NCBI RefSeq assembly: GCF_000159995.1
Contig: NZ_GG700643.1
Location: 861,195-925,194 of the forward strand
Direction: 5' to 3'
DNA length: 64,000 bases
Source of the DNA: Alloprevotella tannerae ATCC 51259
GTDB lineage: Bacteria; Bacteroidota; Bacteroidia; Bacteroidales; Bacteroidaceae
Shown here: positions 1-8,904 of the stretch, in pieces
Position numbering within the stretch: the stretch's first letter is position 1
Layout of the letters: each line of letters starts with the position of its first letter
Position numbers and translations under genes: made by a program
Notes under the pieces: generated by a model
Databases searched by the model: none
Told to the model about the DNA's origin: nothing
The model's input: only the letters and a program-made list of their open reading frames with translations

Positions 1-1
1 C

Positions 2-148
2 GGCGTCTTGGTTTTGATCCTTACGCCTTTCTTGCGCGTCGTCATTTCTTTTTTCGACTTCCTCAAGCAGCGCGATTGGTTGTATGCCGGCATTACAGCC
101 TTTGTTTTGGGCGTGATTATCCTCAACTCGTTAAACCCTCTTCATTGA
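2..148 (+). CDS. DUF1634 family membrane protein, C-terminal part
   Basis: The window opens inside this gene: an open frame of 48 codons runs from the left edge to a TGA. The visible part is very hydrophobic, with a GVLVLILTPFLRVV segment, a short FFDFLKQRDWLYA stretch and a final hydrophobic helix. That order (TPxLRV, then F..xxDWLY, then a last membrane segment) is what I associate with the C-terminus of DUF1634 proteins. These are small inner-membrane proteins of unknown function often encoded beside TauE/SafE-type permeases. The partner gene would be outside the window, so it cannot be confirmed. The start is missing. Confidence 0.6.
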   Translation, partial: GVLVLILTPFLRVVISFFDFLKQRDWLYAGITAFVLGVIILNSLNPLH

Positions 149-625
149 TTCTGACAAACAAATAAATTCTGATTATTATAGCAACAACGTTCCTCGGCTG
201 AAGGGCAACAAAAGAAATCTGCCACGTCGTCTTGCTAAAAACGCTTTCAATCAAGTCCGCTCCGCCGTAGAAGTCGGTGCGAAAACAAGGTGCAAAAAAC
301 CGCAAAAGTGGACATTTTAGCGTTTTTTTATCCTCCTTAAACCGCGGGAGCAATTGTGGAAGTAGAAAAAAAGTGAGAAAAATAGAATGAAAAGTTTGCG
401 TTTACTGAAAATATCCGTACATTTGCCAATAGCTACAATTCTGAACTGGCGAAAAAACCTCGCCGTAGGCCTTGGAAACCCTTCTTTTCGAGGTAAAGAA
501 TAAGCAAAAATATGGAGGGAGAAGATTGGACGGTAACATAGCAAAACCATAGTTTTCGCCACGCCTGTCTCTCTTCACGAAAAACGCACGAAGATTGAAT
601 ATATGTTTAATTTAACGGTTATATT
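149..625. other. intergenic region, no gene seen
   Basis: About 480 nt between the DUF1634 gene and the SusC gene. Two reverse-strand open frames here (about 76 and 81 codons) have no recognisable domain and are taken as chance. A 9-bp inverted pair (AAAAACGCT near 237 and AGCGTTTTT near 318, followed by T residues) may be a loose terminator for the upstream gene. The promoter of the SusC operon must lie here, but I could not find a convincing TTTG/TAnnTTTG pair. Confidence 0.5.
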
Positions 626-3556
626 ATGAACAAGAAGTTAGTGCTTTTGTCTGCGTGTCTGCTTTCTGCAGGCTCTATTTATGCGCAGCAACACGTAACC
701 GGCCGGGTAGTCGACGAGCATGGCTCGCCCGTGAGCGGTGCTGTCGTTCGTGTGCAAGGGACTAAGCTCATGACGCAAACCGATGACAACGGTGTTTTTA
801 CGTTCTCGAGCTTGCCAGCCACGGCTAAGTACATTAACATCACCAACGTGGGTATGAACCCCGAGACGGTGAGCATCACGGGCAATATGCAAGTGACGAT
901 GAAAGAGTCTGGTGATAGCAACCTGACTGAAGCAGTCGTTGTAGGTTACGGTACGGCAAAGAAATTGGGTACAGTCGTTGGTACTGTGTCTAAGGTTTCT
1001 GCCGACAAAATTGAAAACAAACCGGTAACTACCGCCCTTGATGCTTTGCAGGGTAAAGTAGCCGGTGTGCAGATCTTGAACAACACGGGTGACGTAGGTA
1101 ATGTCAACGGTACAAGTACGAAGGTCCGCGGTACGGGTTCACTCAATGGTGGTAACACGCCGCTCTACGTGATCGATGGTATGCCGGTAGGCGCTTCTGT
1201 GTTCTATATGTTGAACCCGAACGATATCGAAAGCTACACGGTGTTGCGTGATGCTTCAGCTACATCTATCTACGGTTCTCGTGCTGCCAATGGTGTAATC
1301 TTCGTAACAACGAAGAAAGGTCACCGCAATGAAAAGGCTGTTATCAAAATCGGCCAGAGCATCGGTTGGAGCCAATTGGCTCGCCGCATTGGTAACCCGA
1401 TGAGCTCTAACGAATTGCTGGAGTATGAGTTGCAGAACGGTATCATTAACGGTGCGCAATATGCTGCTTACAAGGCTTCAGGCGTGAATACTGACTGGCA
1501 GAAGTACTACTTCAATGATAACGCTCCGATGTATAATACGAACTTCAGCGTTGCCGGTGGTAGCGAACGTACGACGTATTATACTTCTGCTTCTTATTTG
1601 AAGAAAAATGGTTTGACGCCTTCATCTCGCTTCAAGCGCTATACGGTTCGCTTTAACTTGGACTCTCGCGCAACGGATTGGTTCCACTATGGCGTGAACC
1701 TTGGTTTGAACTACGATGAGCGTACATCAGATAGAATGTTTGGCAAGCTCTATGTCGGTAATAATGGTGCATTATCTACGGTAACCAACAAACCTTACAT
1801 CAATCCTTATGATAAAAATGGTCGTAAGTTGGATGTTATTCCTACAATGAATGCTTACAATAATGAGCTTTGGGCGAAACTTAATCCGTCATTTGCGAAT
1901 GATGCCCGTCTCACGGGTACGGCTTTCATCGAATTGACGCCGGTTAAGGGCTTGACGCTTCGCTCTCAATTGGGTGCAGACGCTGCTGACACGCGCACAA
2001 CGGTGATCGGATATCCTAGTGCGCCTTGGAATGATACGAAGGATGGCGGTTTTAGAAATGAGTATTTCAGCCGCATGTCAAGCTTCACGATTACCAATAC
2101 GGCCGAATATAAATGGGAACTCAACCAAGATCATCAGTTGACATTCCTCCTCGGTCAAGAAGGTATCAAATCACAAGACTTTGGTTTCAACTCTCTCACG
2201 GTGGGTCAATCTGACGACCGTTTGATCGAATTGCGTCACGGTACGAAAGCAGAATTGCCTGACTTGGGAGGTCACAATACGGTTGAATATCTTTCTTTCT
2301 TCGGCCGCGTAGACTACTCATTACTGAATAAGTACTTCTTCGATGTGACTGTGCGTAACGACCGCAGCTCTCGCTTCGGCGCGAACAATCGCTCTGCAAT
2401 GTTTGCTTCCGGTGGTTTTATGTGGAATATGAAGCGCGAAGATTTCTTGAAAGACATAGAATGGTTGACTGACCTCAAATTCAAGGCCAGCATGGGTTCT
2501 ACGGGTAACTCTCAAGGTATCGGCTACTATGACGCATTGACGAAGACAGGTCAGGTATTATACAATGGTTCTAACGGTTGGGGCCTCGCTACACCGGAGA
2601 ACAAGAACCTCGGTTGGGAAACACAAATTCAAACGACGATAGGCTTTTCAACGCGCCTCTTCGATCGCTTGAATCTTGAAGTAAACTACTACAACCGTCG
2701 CACGAAAGACATGTTGATGGATACGCCGTTGCCTTACACGACCGGTTTCAACAGCCAAACGTTGAATATTGGCTCTATGGTTAATAATGGTATAGAGATC
2801 CAATTCGACGTTGACGCTGTGCGCAACTGGAATGACCTGAATGTTAACGTATATGGTAACTTTACGTACAACGCTGATAAAATCACGAAACTCTTCTATG
2901 GTATTGACAAGTGGCCGCTTCCGAATAGGAGTCTTGTATATACTGTAGGTAAGAGCATTACTTTCCTCTTGCCGAAACGTGTAGGTATTAATCCGGCTAA
3001 TGGTAACATCGTTTGGGCTAAGCCGGGCGGTGGCACGACGGAAACTTACTCTGAAGATCTTTACCAAGATACGGGCAAGCGTCTCTTCGCTCCGATCAAT
3101 GGTGGTTTCGGTGTAAATGCATCTTGGAGAGGTTTGACCTTGAATGCTGACTTCGCATTCGTGTTGGGTAAATGGATGGTAGACAACGTAGAGTTCTTTA
3201 CTTACAACCATAACTTTACGCAAAATAACCACGACCGCGCGCTCCGCAATGCTTGGAAGAAGCCGGGTGACATCACGGACGTTCCTCGTTTTGGCGTAGC
3301 AAACCGCTTCGATACTTCACAATTACACAACTCTTCTTTCCTCCGCCTCAAGAACTTGTCGCTCTCTTATGACCTTCCGAAGTCTTGGATGGAGGCTACT
3401 AAGGTGATTCGCAATGTTCGCCTCTCTGCAACGGCTCGTAACCTCTTGACCTTCACGAAGTGGAAGGGCGCAGATCCCGAGTACGGTGGCAACATCTCTC
3501 AAGCAACATTCCCGAATACCCGCGAATTCTTCTTGGGCATTGAAGTAACATTCTAA
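626..3556 (+). CDS. SusC/RagA family TonB-linked outer membrane protein
   Basis: A 976-residue outer-membrane transporter of the SusC/RagA class, which imports oligomeric nutrients (glycans or peptides) with its SusD partner using TonB energy. A signal peptide covers about residues 1-20 (cut near SIYAQ). A carboxypeptidase-D-like beta-sandwich follows (TGRVVDEHGSPVSGAVV, about 25-100). A TonB-box-like LTEAVVVGYGT sits near residue 100. The plug has ALQGKVAGVQI and GTGSLNGGNTPLYVIDG motifs and DASATSIYGSRAANGVIFVT near 205-225. The rest is the 22-strand barrel, ending in phenylalanine. Length is typical. The SusD gene starts 21 nt after the stop, so they are co-transcribed. The pair resembles P. 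gingivalis RagAB in kind; substrate cannot be read from sequence. Confidence 0.93.
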   Translation: MNKKLVLLSACLLSAGSIYAQQHVTGRVVDEHGSPVSGAVVRVQGTKLMTQTDDNGVFTFSSLPATAKYINITNVGMNPETVSITGNMQVTMKESGDSNLTEAVVVGYGTAKKLGTVVGTVSKVSADKIENKPVTTALDALQGKVAGVQILNNTGDVGNVNGTSTKVRGTGSLNGGNTPLYVIDGMPVGASVFYMLNPNDIESYTVLRDASATSIYGSRAANGVIFVTTKKGHRNEKAVIKIGQSIGWSQLARRIGNPMSSNELLEYELQNGIINGAQYAAYKASGVNTDWQKYYFNDNAPMYNTNFSVAGGSERTTYYTSASYLKKNGLTPSSRFKRYTVRFNLDSRATDWFHYGVNLGLNYDERTSDRMFGKLYVGNNGALSTVTNKPYINPYDKNGRKLDVIPTMNAYNNELWAKLNPSFANDARLTGTAFIELTPVKGLTLRSQLGADAADTRTTVIGYPSAPWNDTKDGGFRNEYFSRMSSFTITNTAEYKWELNQDHQLTFLLGQEGIKSQDFGFNSLTVGQSDDRLIELRHGTKAELPDLGGHNTVEYLSFFGRVDYSLLNKYFFDVTVRNDRSSRFGANNRSAMFASGGFMWNMKREDFLKDIEWLTDLKFKASMGSTGNSQGIGYYDALTKTGQVLYNGSNGWGLATPENKNLGWETQIQTTIGFSTRLFDRLNLEVNYYNRRTKDMLMDTPLPYTTGFNSQTLNIGSMVNNGIEIQFDVDAVRNWNDLNVNVYGNFTYNADKITKLFYGIDKWPLPNRSLVYTVGKSITFLLPKRVGINPANGNIVWAKPGGGTTETYSEDLYQDTGKRLFAPINGGFGVNASWRGLTLNADFAFVLGKWMVDNVEFFTYNHNFTQNNHDRALRNAWKKPGDITDVPRFGVANRFDTSQLHNSSFLRLKNLSLSYDLPKSWMEATKVIRNVRLSATARNLLTFTKWKGADPEYGGNISQATFPNTREFFLGIEVTF

Positions 3557-3576
3557 TCGTTTAGACAAATAGAATT

Positions 3577-5106
3577 ATGAAAAAGACTTTTTTCAAATCG
3601 CTGATGATCGCCGCACTCATCGTGCCGACTTTCACCGCGTGCGAATTAGACCAATACCCCACGACTTCTATTCCGGGCGAAAAATCTTGGGAGAAGCCGA
3701 GCGACGCTACTAACTTCGACAAAGGCCTCTACGCTACTTTGCGTAACAACCTTTCAAACGTAGGTGCTTTGTGGGGCGATATTTTGATGGACTACTTCCA
3801 ACCGACCATTAGCTATGGTAACCGTGGAGGTTTACTCTACACTTGGACTTATAGTGCGAATGACGTGGGTGGTCCTTGGGCAAGTGGCTTTAGTGCCATT
3901 TCCGATTGTAACTACTTCTTGACGAACGTTGATAGGATCGACTATAGCAAGAGTAAGGATCGTGCCAACGACTCTATCTTGGTAAGACAGTACAAAGGTG
4001 AAGCACACTTCATCCGTGCATTGGCTTATTCTAACATTGTCAGCTATTATTGCCAGTCTTATGATGCAGGAACGGCAGCTACGACGCGCGGTCTTCCGCT
4101 CTTGACGAAGGTTGACGTAAGTGTAAAACCGAGAAGTGCAAACTTGAAGGCTACCTACGAGTTCATTCTCAATGATCTTAATATAGCTGACGATCTGCTC
4201 CAAGCTTCAGAACCGGGAACTGATCCTGTGCTTGGTCAGATCATCAATAAGACAATGACGAAAGCGCTCCGCGCTCGTGTATTGCTCAATATGGGCGACT
4301 ATACAAATGCTTTAGCAGAAGCTGAAAGCTTGATCAATAGCGGTTACTTCGCTTTGGCTAACAGTGCTAACGCTTTGAGGGATATGTGGACCAATGACCA
4401 AGGTTCAGAGTTTATCTACGTGCCGGCCGGCACGCCTGATGAGCGCTTTGAATATGGCTCATCGGTTAATGATAACAACTTCCGTTCTTATAGCCAAGCT
4501 GCAGGTGCTTACAGCCCCGACTGGATTCCTTCTAAGTCAACCGTTGATATGTACTCTGCAACCGATTGGCGCACGGATATCTTCTTGGACAAGCAGAATG
4601 TGAAGTGCCAAGACCAGAAGGCTTCTAACATAGCTCTGTTTAACAAGTTCTTGGGTAACCCCAGCTTGTCTAAGAAGGGCGATAGCAAATTTGCACGTTA
4701 CAACCTTCCGAAACTCTTCCGTATAGCAGAAACTTACTTGATTGCAGCTGAGGCAGCTTATCGCCTCAACGATGCAGCTAAGGCGCAACAATATCTCAAC
4801 GCTTTACGTACGAAGCGTGGCTTGCTCGCTACGGTCGAGACGGGCGAGAGCTTGGCAAAGGAGATTCGATTGGAGTGGAAGCGTGAGTTTATGGGCGAAG
4901 GTATGTACTTCCGTGTACTCAAGCGTTGGGGTGTTGGTTTCCAACGTGACGCTGCGACGCAAACGGGTGCTGCAAACGTCGTTTATACCGGTGAAGCAGC
5001 TGCCAATATCGGTTTGAAGGTTGAACCTACATTCCACAACAATTGGACGTTTGATATTCCGACGCAGGAGAAGAGTATGAACCCGAACATTGAGTCGTTC
5101 GATTAA
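3577..5106 (+). CDS. SusD/RagB family outer membrane lipoprotein
   Basis: A 509-residue surface-exposed lipoprotein that acts as the lid and substrate-capturing partner of the SusC protein just upstream. The lipobox TFTAC places the lipidated cysteine at residue 22. The body has the SusD pattern: an N-terminal helical TPR part (HFIRALAYSNIVSYYCQS, and ATYEFILNDLNIADDLL near 190), a variable middle, and a C-terminal RagB/SusD part with RIAETYLIAAEAAYRLND and IRLEWKREFMGEGMYFRVLKR. It ends with the usual short acidic tail. The 21-nt gap from the SusC gene and the matching direction make this one operon. Substrate unknown. Confidence 0.92.
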   Translation: MKKTFFKSLMIAALIVPTFTACELDQYPTTSIPGEKSWEKPSDATNFDKGLYATLRNNLSNVGALWGDILMDYFQPTISYGNRGGLLYTWTYSANDVGGPWASGFSAISDCNYFLTNVDRIDYSKSKDRANDSILVRQYKGEAHFIRALAYSNIVSYYCQSYDAGTAATTRGLPLLTKVDVSVKPRSANLKATYEFILNDLNIADDLLQASEPGTDPVLGQIINKTMTKALRARVLLNMGDYTNALAEAESLINSGYFALANSANALRDMWTNDQGSEFIYVPAGTPDERFEYGSSVNDNNFRSYSQAAGAYSPDWIPSKSTVDMYSATDWRTDIFLDKQNVKCQDQKASNIALFNKFLGNPSLSKKGDSKFARYNLPKLFRIAETYLIAAEAAYRLNDAAKAQQYLNALRTKRGLLATVETGESLAKEIRLEWKREFMGEGMYFRVLKRWGVGFQRDAATQTGAANVVYTGEAAANIGLKVEPTFHNNWTFDIPTQEKSMNPNIESFD

Positions 5107-5229
5107 GACTTTGTAAGCTCTAAAAAGTTCATTCTTCGATAAGAGCGAGCAGAAGGTCGCTGCAAACTTGCAGTTGGTGGCGGCTTTCTACTTACAATTA
5201 CAATACGAAAGGAAAAAAACAGAGACAAA

Positions 5230-6408
5230 ATGAAAAAGTTTATTTTATCATTAGCTGCATTAGTGGTTACGGGTCTTGGCCTGACCTCTTGCAACAATGA
5301 CTTCGAAAATACGAAAGTGAGCTATCCGGCACAAATGCCATATGGCTACTTCCAATCGCAGTATACGCCGGAAGGAAACTCTGAATACGCACTCACTTAT
5401 ACGACAACTTCGACTGGCCAGCCCATTCTTGTTGTAAAGATGCGTGGTAAATCTACAGGTGCCGACAGCGGCGTTTATCGTAACATTATTGCAACGACTG
5501 ACGTAAAATACGATCCTGCTACCGGTATCTTGAGTGCTTCTTCTGAAGGCTCTCTTTATGACTTTCCGGTACTTGCTTTCGCTGCTTTCCAGAAAGATAA
5601 CAACAAGGTTACTTTAAACGTGATCAAGGCAAGCGATAGCACGCGTCAGGTAGTTTCTACTTTGGTGAAGAGCCAACCATCTGATATTTATGGCACTTGG
5701 ACTGCAAATATCAATGGTGTACAAACTACTTTGGTGTTGAACGATAAAGGTCAAAGTACATCGACCCCCGATGGTGGCGCTAAGACGGTTATCACACACC
5801 AGTTTGCTAATGGCGCAGGTACAATTACCTTTGCTGACGGCACACAAGGTTCTGTGAGCTATAATGCCAATGGTCAGCTCGTTATGACGATCAACGGACA
5901 GCAGGTTATCTTAGATCCTGCCCAGAGCAAGGCTGAACCTGAGATAATGATTCCTATCTGGGAAGGTGTTTACACGTCAGGCGTGTTCGGATCCCTTGGT
6001 TCAAGTACGCTCTACCAGAGCAATAAGGATGAGACTAAATACCTCATCAAGCCGTTTGTGCAAAACCAAGATGGTCTGTACTTCACCTATGATAAGTCTA
6101 CTGGCGTGATCGTTATTAAAGAGCAAGATACTATGTATGACTTTACTCAAAACGGTAAGCCATACGGACATATCTTCATCTCAGACGCTGTAACAAAAGG
6201 TGCAGATGGCGCTGTGCCCAGCTCTTATGATGCAACCAACAAGGTATTCACCTTTAACGTGATTTACTTCGTGAAGGCTGGTGCATTCCCCGCTCAGACG
6301 GATACATACGCTTTGCAGAATGAAATTCCTCGCGATGAAGCTCCCACTATGATTCGTAAAACGCCTAAGTTCGAATTGAAGAACGTTCAATTGTTCAAGA
6401 ACAAATAA
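5230..6408 (+). CDS. lipoprotein of SusCD operon, function unknown
   Basis: A 392-residue predicted lipoprotein (lipobox GLTSC, cysteine at residue 21), third gene of the SusC/SusD operon, starting 123 nt after the SusD gene. The sequence is rich in beta-strand-like stretches with Thr, Gly and Asn, and has two rather similar halves: one around YGTWTANINGVQTTLVLND, the other around WEGVYTSGVFGSLGSS. This suggests lipocalin- or DUF4925-like beta-barrel folds, but I do not recognise a family with certainty. By position it is probably an accessory surface glycan- or peptide-binding protein. A strong terminator hairpin follows, closing the operon. Confidence 0.7.
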   Translation: MKKFILSLAALVVTGLGLTSCNNDFENTKVSYPAQMPYGYFQSQYTPEGNSEYALTYTTTSTGQPILVVKMRGKSTGADSGVYRNIIATTDVKYDPATGILSASSEGSLYDFPVLAFAAFQKDNNKVTLNVIKASDSTRQVVSTLVKSQPSDIYGTWTANINGVQTTLVLNDKGQSTSTPDGGAKTVITHQFANGAGTITFADGTQGSVSYNANGQLVMTINGQQVILDPAQSKAEPEIMIPIWEGVYTSGVFGSLGSSTLYQSNKDETKYLIKPFVQNQDGLYFTYDKSTGVIVIKEQDTMYDFTQNGKPYGHIFISDAVTKGADGAVPSSYDATNKVFTFNVIYFVKAGAFPAQTDTYALQNEIPRDEAPTMIRKTPKFELKNVQLFKNK

Positions 6409-6435
6409 GCGATATTCGATTTAGATCTATAGCTT

Positions 6436-6464
6436 GCAGCCTCGCTCTTTCAGAGCGGGGCTGC
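6436..6464 (+). terminator. terminator hairpin of the SusC/SusD operon
   Basis: A 13-bp stem (GCAGCCTCGCTCT paired with AGAGCGGGGCTGC, one G-U pair) with a 3-nt loop, 27 nt after the lipoprotein stop. No long T tract follows, which is common in this phylum. The remaining 267 nt up to the glycosyltransferase stop codon hold only short unsupported frames. Confidence 0.75.
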
Positions 6465-6731
6465 TTCGTATCCGTGAGCCAAGAATCCTACCCTGAGATT
6501 CTCTTCGCAGTTCTCTCGGATGTGCGACATAAGCGTTGACTCAGTTCCACCTTATCTGCACCATTGCTTACGTCGCTTGTCGTGCTCTCCCTTTCGATTC
6601 CTTGTTTTATGCTGCGCTTGCCTTGCTTTTTACCGGTAAGCCGCACAGGGTCGAATGGTAATATCCTAAGTAATTCTTTTACATTAACCTTCAACGCTTT
6701 TAAGCAGATGCTCAAGAGAGAAGGCTGTACT

Positions 6732-7793
6732 CTAAACCGTTTGTTCCTCTGTCATCTCCTTAATCCTGCACATTGCTTTCTCTACAGCCCTGCGCATTGA
6801 TAGTCCGTCGGCCAGGTCTTGGGAAACGCGTTTCACGTTGTCGCGTATCTTCCTTATCTCCTGTCCGGTGAGGCTTTCAATGTGGTCCTCTATCTCGTCT
6901 ATTCTGTCGACTGTGATACCTATACCTTCACGGTCGACTATATCTGCCAAGGCAGATCGGCTCCAAATGATCAGCGGCAAGCCTGCGCGCAAGTAAAACG
7001 ACGCCTTGTGCGGCGTATTGATGCGCAGATACTCACCGAAGTCGCCCGTGCAGGCAGTGAGCGAGTCGCCGTCCCACACCAATCCGAAGTCGCCCTTTGC
7101 CGTGGCTATAAAGTTATCAGGCGTCATCGGTTCGTGAAGAATCAGATTTCGAGTTGATTTTAGTGCGGCTATATGGTTGCTTCCGTACACGTGTATCTCG
7201 CCATGTCTTATAACTCCGGACAGCTTTGTCAAGAACATATTTTTGCGTTCTTCTATTGAACCGGCATAGACAATTCTGTGTGGAGGGAATGTCGCCGGTT
7301 TATCCACGGTTTCCGAATTTGAAAGATAATCGTGTAGCCCCATACCGTGGCATGGTCGTTTAAGTCCGTGGCTCTTTAACCATTCCGCCATTGTATCGTT
7401 GGCGGCTATTATATAGTCGGCGTTTGATAGTCGGCGTATTTCCTGCTTCACGGTGACCTTCTTTCGGCGGAAAGCTCCAAGATCATGGATGAACGCCATC
7501 GAATTTGCCTCACGCCACCGTGCCAACCGGCACATAAACGAAAAATATTTCTTTGTCGGATATTGCAGGAAAACCACGTCGCCTTTCCTTACCGACAGCG
7601 CATACGTCACGATTCCGGCCAAATCTGTAAGGAAAGCCGCGATGTATTCTTTGTAATACGTGCGCCGCAGTCCGAGGTTGTGCGCCCCCATTTGTACCAA
7701 TATATCCTCATAGTCGCCCTTCGCCTTGTTGCCCGCCCCTTGTCGTCCTTTATAATTTCGCGACACATAGCACAGTCTTCTTCCATTTACCAT
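6732..7793 (-). CDS. glycosyltransferase, galactofuranosyltransferase/Gtf3-like
   Basis: A 353-residue cytoplasmic protein with the layout of a two-domain GT-B glycosyltransferase. The N-terminal half has KGDVVFLQYPTKKYF and AFIHDLGAFRRKK (about residues 70-110), then NADYIIAANDTMAEWL. The C-terminal half opens at RIVYAGSIEERKN (about 175) and holds GDFGLVWDGDS and INTPHKASFYLRAGLPLI, where the sugar nucleotide would bind. The YP..SP-like motif and the NxPxKxxxYL-type segment match the beta-1,6-galactofuranosyltransferase (WbbI/Gtf3) group. It probably adds a sugar to a surface polysaccharide. It stands alone on the reverse strand, outside any visible polysaccharide cluster. Donor and acceptor are unknown. 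Confidence 0.72.
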   Translation of the reverse strand: MVNGRRLCYVSRNYKGRQGAGNKAKGDYEDILVQMGAHNLGLRRTYYKEYIAAFLTDLAGIVTYALSVRKGDVVFLQYPTKKYFSFMCRLARWREANSMAFIHDLGAFRRKKVTVKQEIRRLSNADYIIAANDTMAEWLKSHGLKRPCHGMGLHDYLSNSETVDKPATFPPHRIVYAGSIEERKNMFLTKLSGVIRHGEIHVYGSNHIAALKSTRNLILHEPMTPDNFIATAKGDFGLVWDGDSLTACTGDFGEYLRINTPHKASFYLRAGLPLIIWSRSALADIVDREGIGITVDRIDEIEDHIESLTGQEIRKIRDNVKRVSQDLADGLSMRRAVEKAMCRIKEMTEEQTV

Positions 7794-7998
7794 GTCGTTG
7801 AGATGTTTGCCTTTACCGAGATTGTATGTTGTTAAACAAAAGTGTACAACTGCAAATCTAATTATTTATTTTTGAATGTCTTCATTTCGTTTTCCTTTGT
7901 GACTTTCCTTGCAGATCCATCTTTGTTTTCCGATTGTTTCGGCTCCTCAAAGAAAAGCAGACAAGCCTAATTCAATATATTTCTAAGTGCTAAAGTGG

Positions 7999-8085
7999 CG
8001 TCTCTACTCGCTGATGCATTCGTCTCTACTCGCAGATACGTTCGTCTCTGCGGGTTGATGCGATCGTCTCTGCGAGTAGAGACAC
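7999..8085. repeat. 22-nt tandem repeats ending in a hairpin
   Basis: Three abutting 22-nt units start at 7999, 8021 and 8043, each beginning CGTCTCT, and a fourth partial unit starts at 8065. Units 1 and 2 share CGTCTCTACTCGC. The fourth turns into the inverted copy GCGAGTAGAGAC (8071-8082), a perfect 12-nt complement to positions 8000-8011 and 8022-8033. The repeats touch each other, so this is not a CRISPR array. Confidence 0.75.
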
Positions 8086-8511
8086 TAAGCATCCGCCTGC
8101 CTATGCCTCGAAAGTTAGGTCGGGACTAAGCTTTTCAGCCTGTCCGTGGGCATTGGGCGCCGTACATTCCTACGCAGAATATGCAAGGATTTACACTAAG
8201 CCCATATATCATGAAATATTATGCCCTTTCATCCTGAAACAGAGGTCGAGGGGGATGTGTACACTATGGGCAATCGGATGCAAAGTCTTGCTTAAATCGA
8301 TTGGGAGTTAATAGTTTGTTGGATAAAACCGTCGTTTGCTGCGCTAAGTATCAATAGGCTTCCGTTGCGTTTTAATCTTCAAGTCTTGCCAAAGCGCCTA
8401 TGAGATTGATTGAGTGTGAGGTGCGCGATTCGAGGTTTGTATAGGCAAGTTTTGATCACAGTCTGATTACGGACGAAGTTCTGTTGAGGTCTTTGCCGTG
8501 GAGTAGCGGAA

Positions 8512-8627
8512 GATTTCATTTATTGCCCATCAAAAGCGAAAGTCTATGAGGCTGTTTGTTGCGGAGTGGCTTGAGAATTTAATATTGGCCTTCAAAAGTG
8601 AAGTCTGATGCGTCTGTTTGTGGCGGC
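8512..8627. repeat. degenerate direct repeat, two copies of about 50 nt
   Basis: Two consecutive segments share an order of words: ATTTCATTTATTGCCC / ATTTAATATTGGCC, then CAAAAGCGAAAGTCT / CAAAAGTGAAGTCT, then GGCTGTTTGTTGCGG / CGTCTGTTTGTGGCGG. The copies begin near 8512 and 8577 and are imperfect. Their role is unknown. Confidence 0.5.
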
Positions 8628-8769
8628 AGGGTGGTGTGGATGTCATAGCAAAGAGGCTTTAGAAGAGCCTTACGAGTCATTTCTAACATACTAATTGAGT
8701 GGACGTCGTCCAAGGTCACTGCTTATACCGACTGTATTATCCGTCTCCTTTGACAAAGAGCAGGCTTTC

Positions 8770-8801
8770 TTTGGTCTTCTGCCGACTTTCTCCTATCTTT
8801 G
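8770..8801 (+). promoter_or_regulatory. promoter of amidase gene (TTTG - N20 - TATCTTTG)
   Basis: TTTG at 8770-8773 and TATCTTTG at 8794-8801 are separated by 20 nt, matching the Bacteroidetes -33/-7 consensus exactly. Transcription would start near 8808, giving a leader of about 97 nt before the amidase ATG at 8905. Confidence 0.65.
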
Positions 8802-8904
8802 CTCCGTTCATGGGGCTGATTCTCTACGAAAAGCAAGGCTTCACCCAACGAAAAGGCAGGGCATTGGCCATATATTGGTTTTAACCGCTTGCTTTAAATA
8901 AACT

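Larger units (their letters stand above)
7794..8769. other. long non-coding region with short repeats
   Basis: Nearly 1 kb between the reverse-strand glycosyltransferase and the promoter of the amidase gene. No open frame here has a recognisable domain. It contains a block of 22-nt tandem repeats with a hairpin (7999-8085) and a pair of degenerate direct repeats of about 50 nt (8512-8627). The promoter of the glycosyltransferase must lie just above 7794, but no clear box was found. The region could be an eroded gene or an unannotated RNA locus. Confidence 0.5.

Noticed and set aside
2648-3232. Reverse-strand frame of 194 codons within the SusC gene
   Set aside because: Lies opposite the beta-barrel of a well-supported transporter and has no recognisable features.
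7999-8085. Possible CRISPR array
   Set aside because: The 22-nt units touch each other without spacers and no cas gene is near; simple tandem repeat.
8695-8901. Two overlapping short frames before the amidase gene
   Set aside because: They run across a consensus promoter and show no domain.
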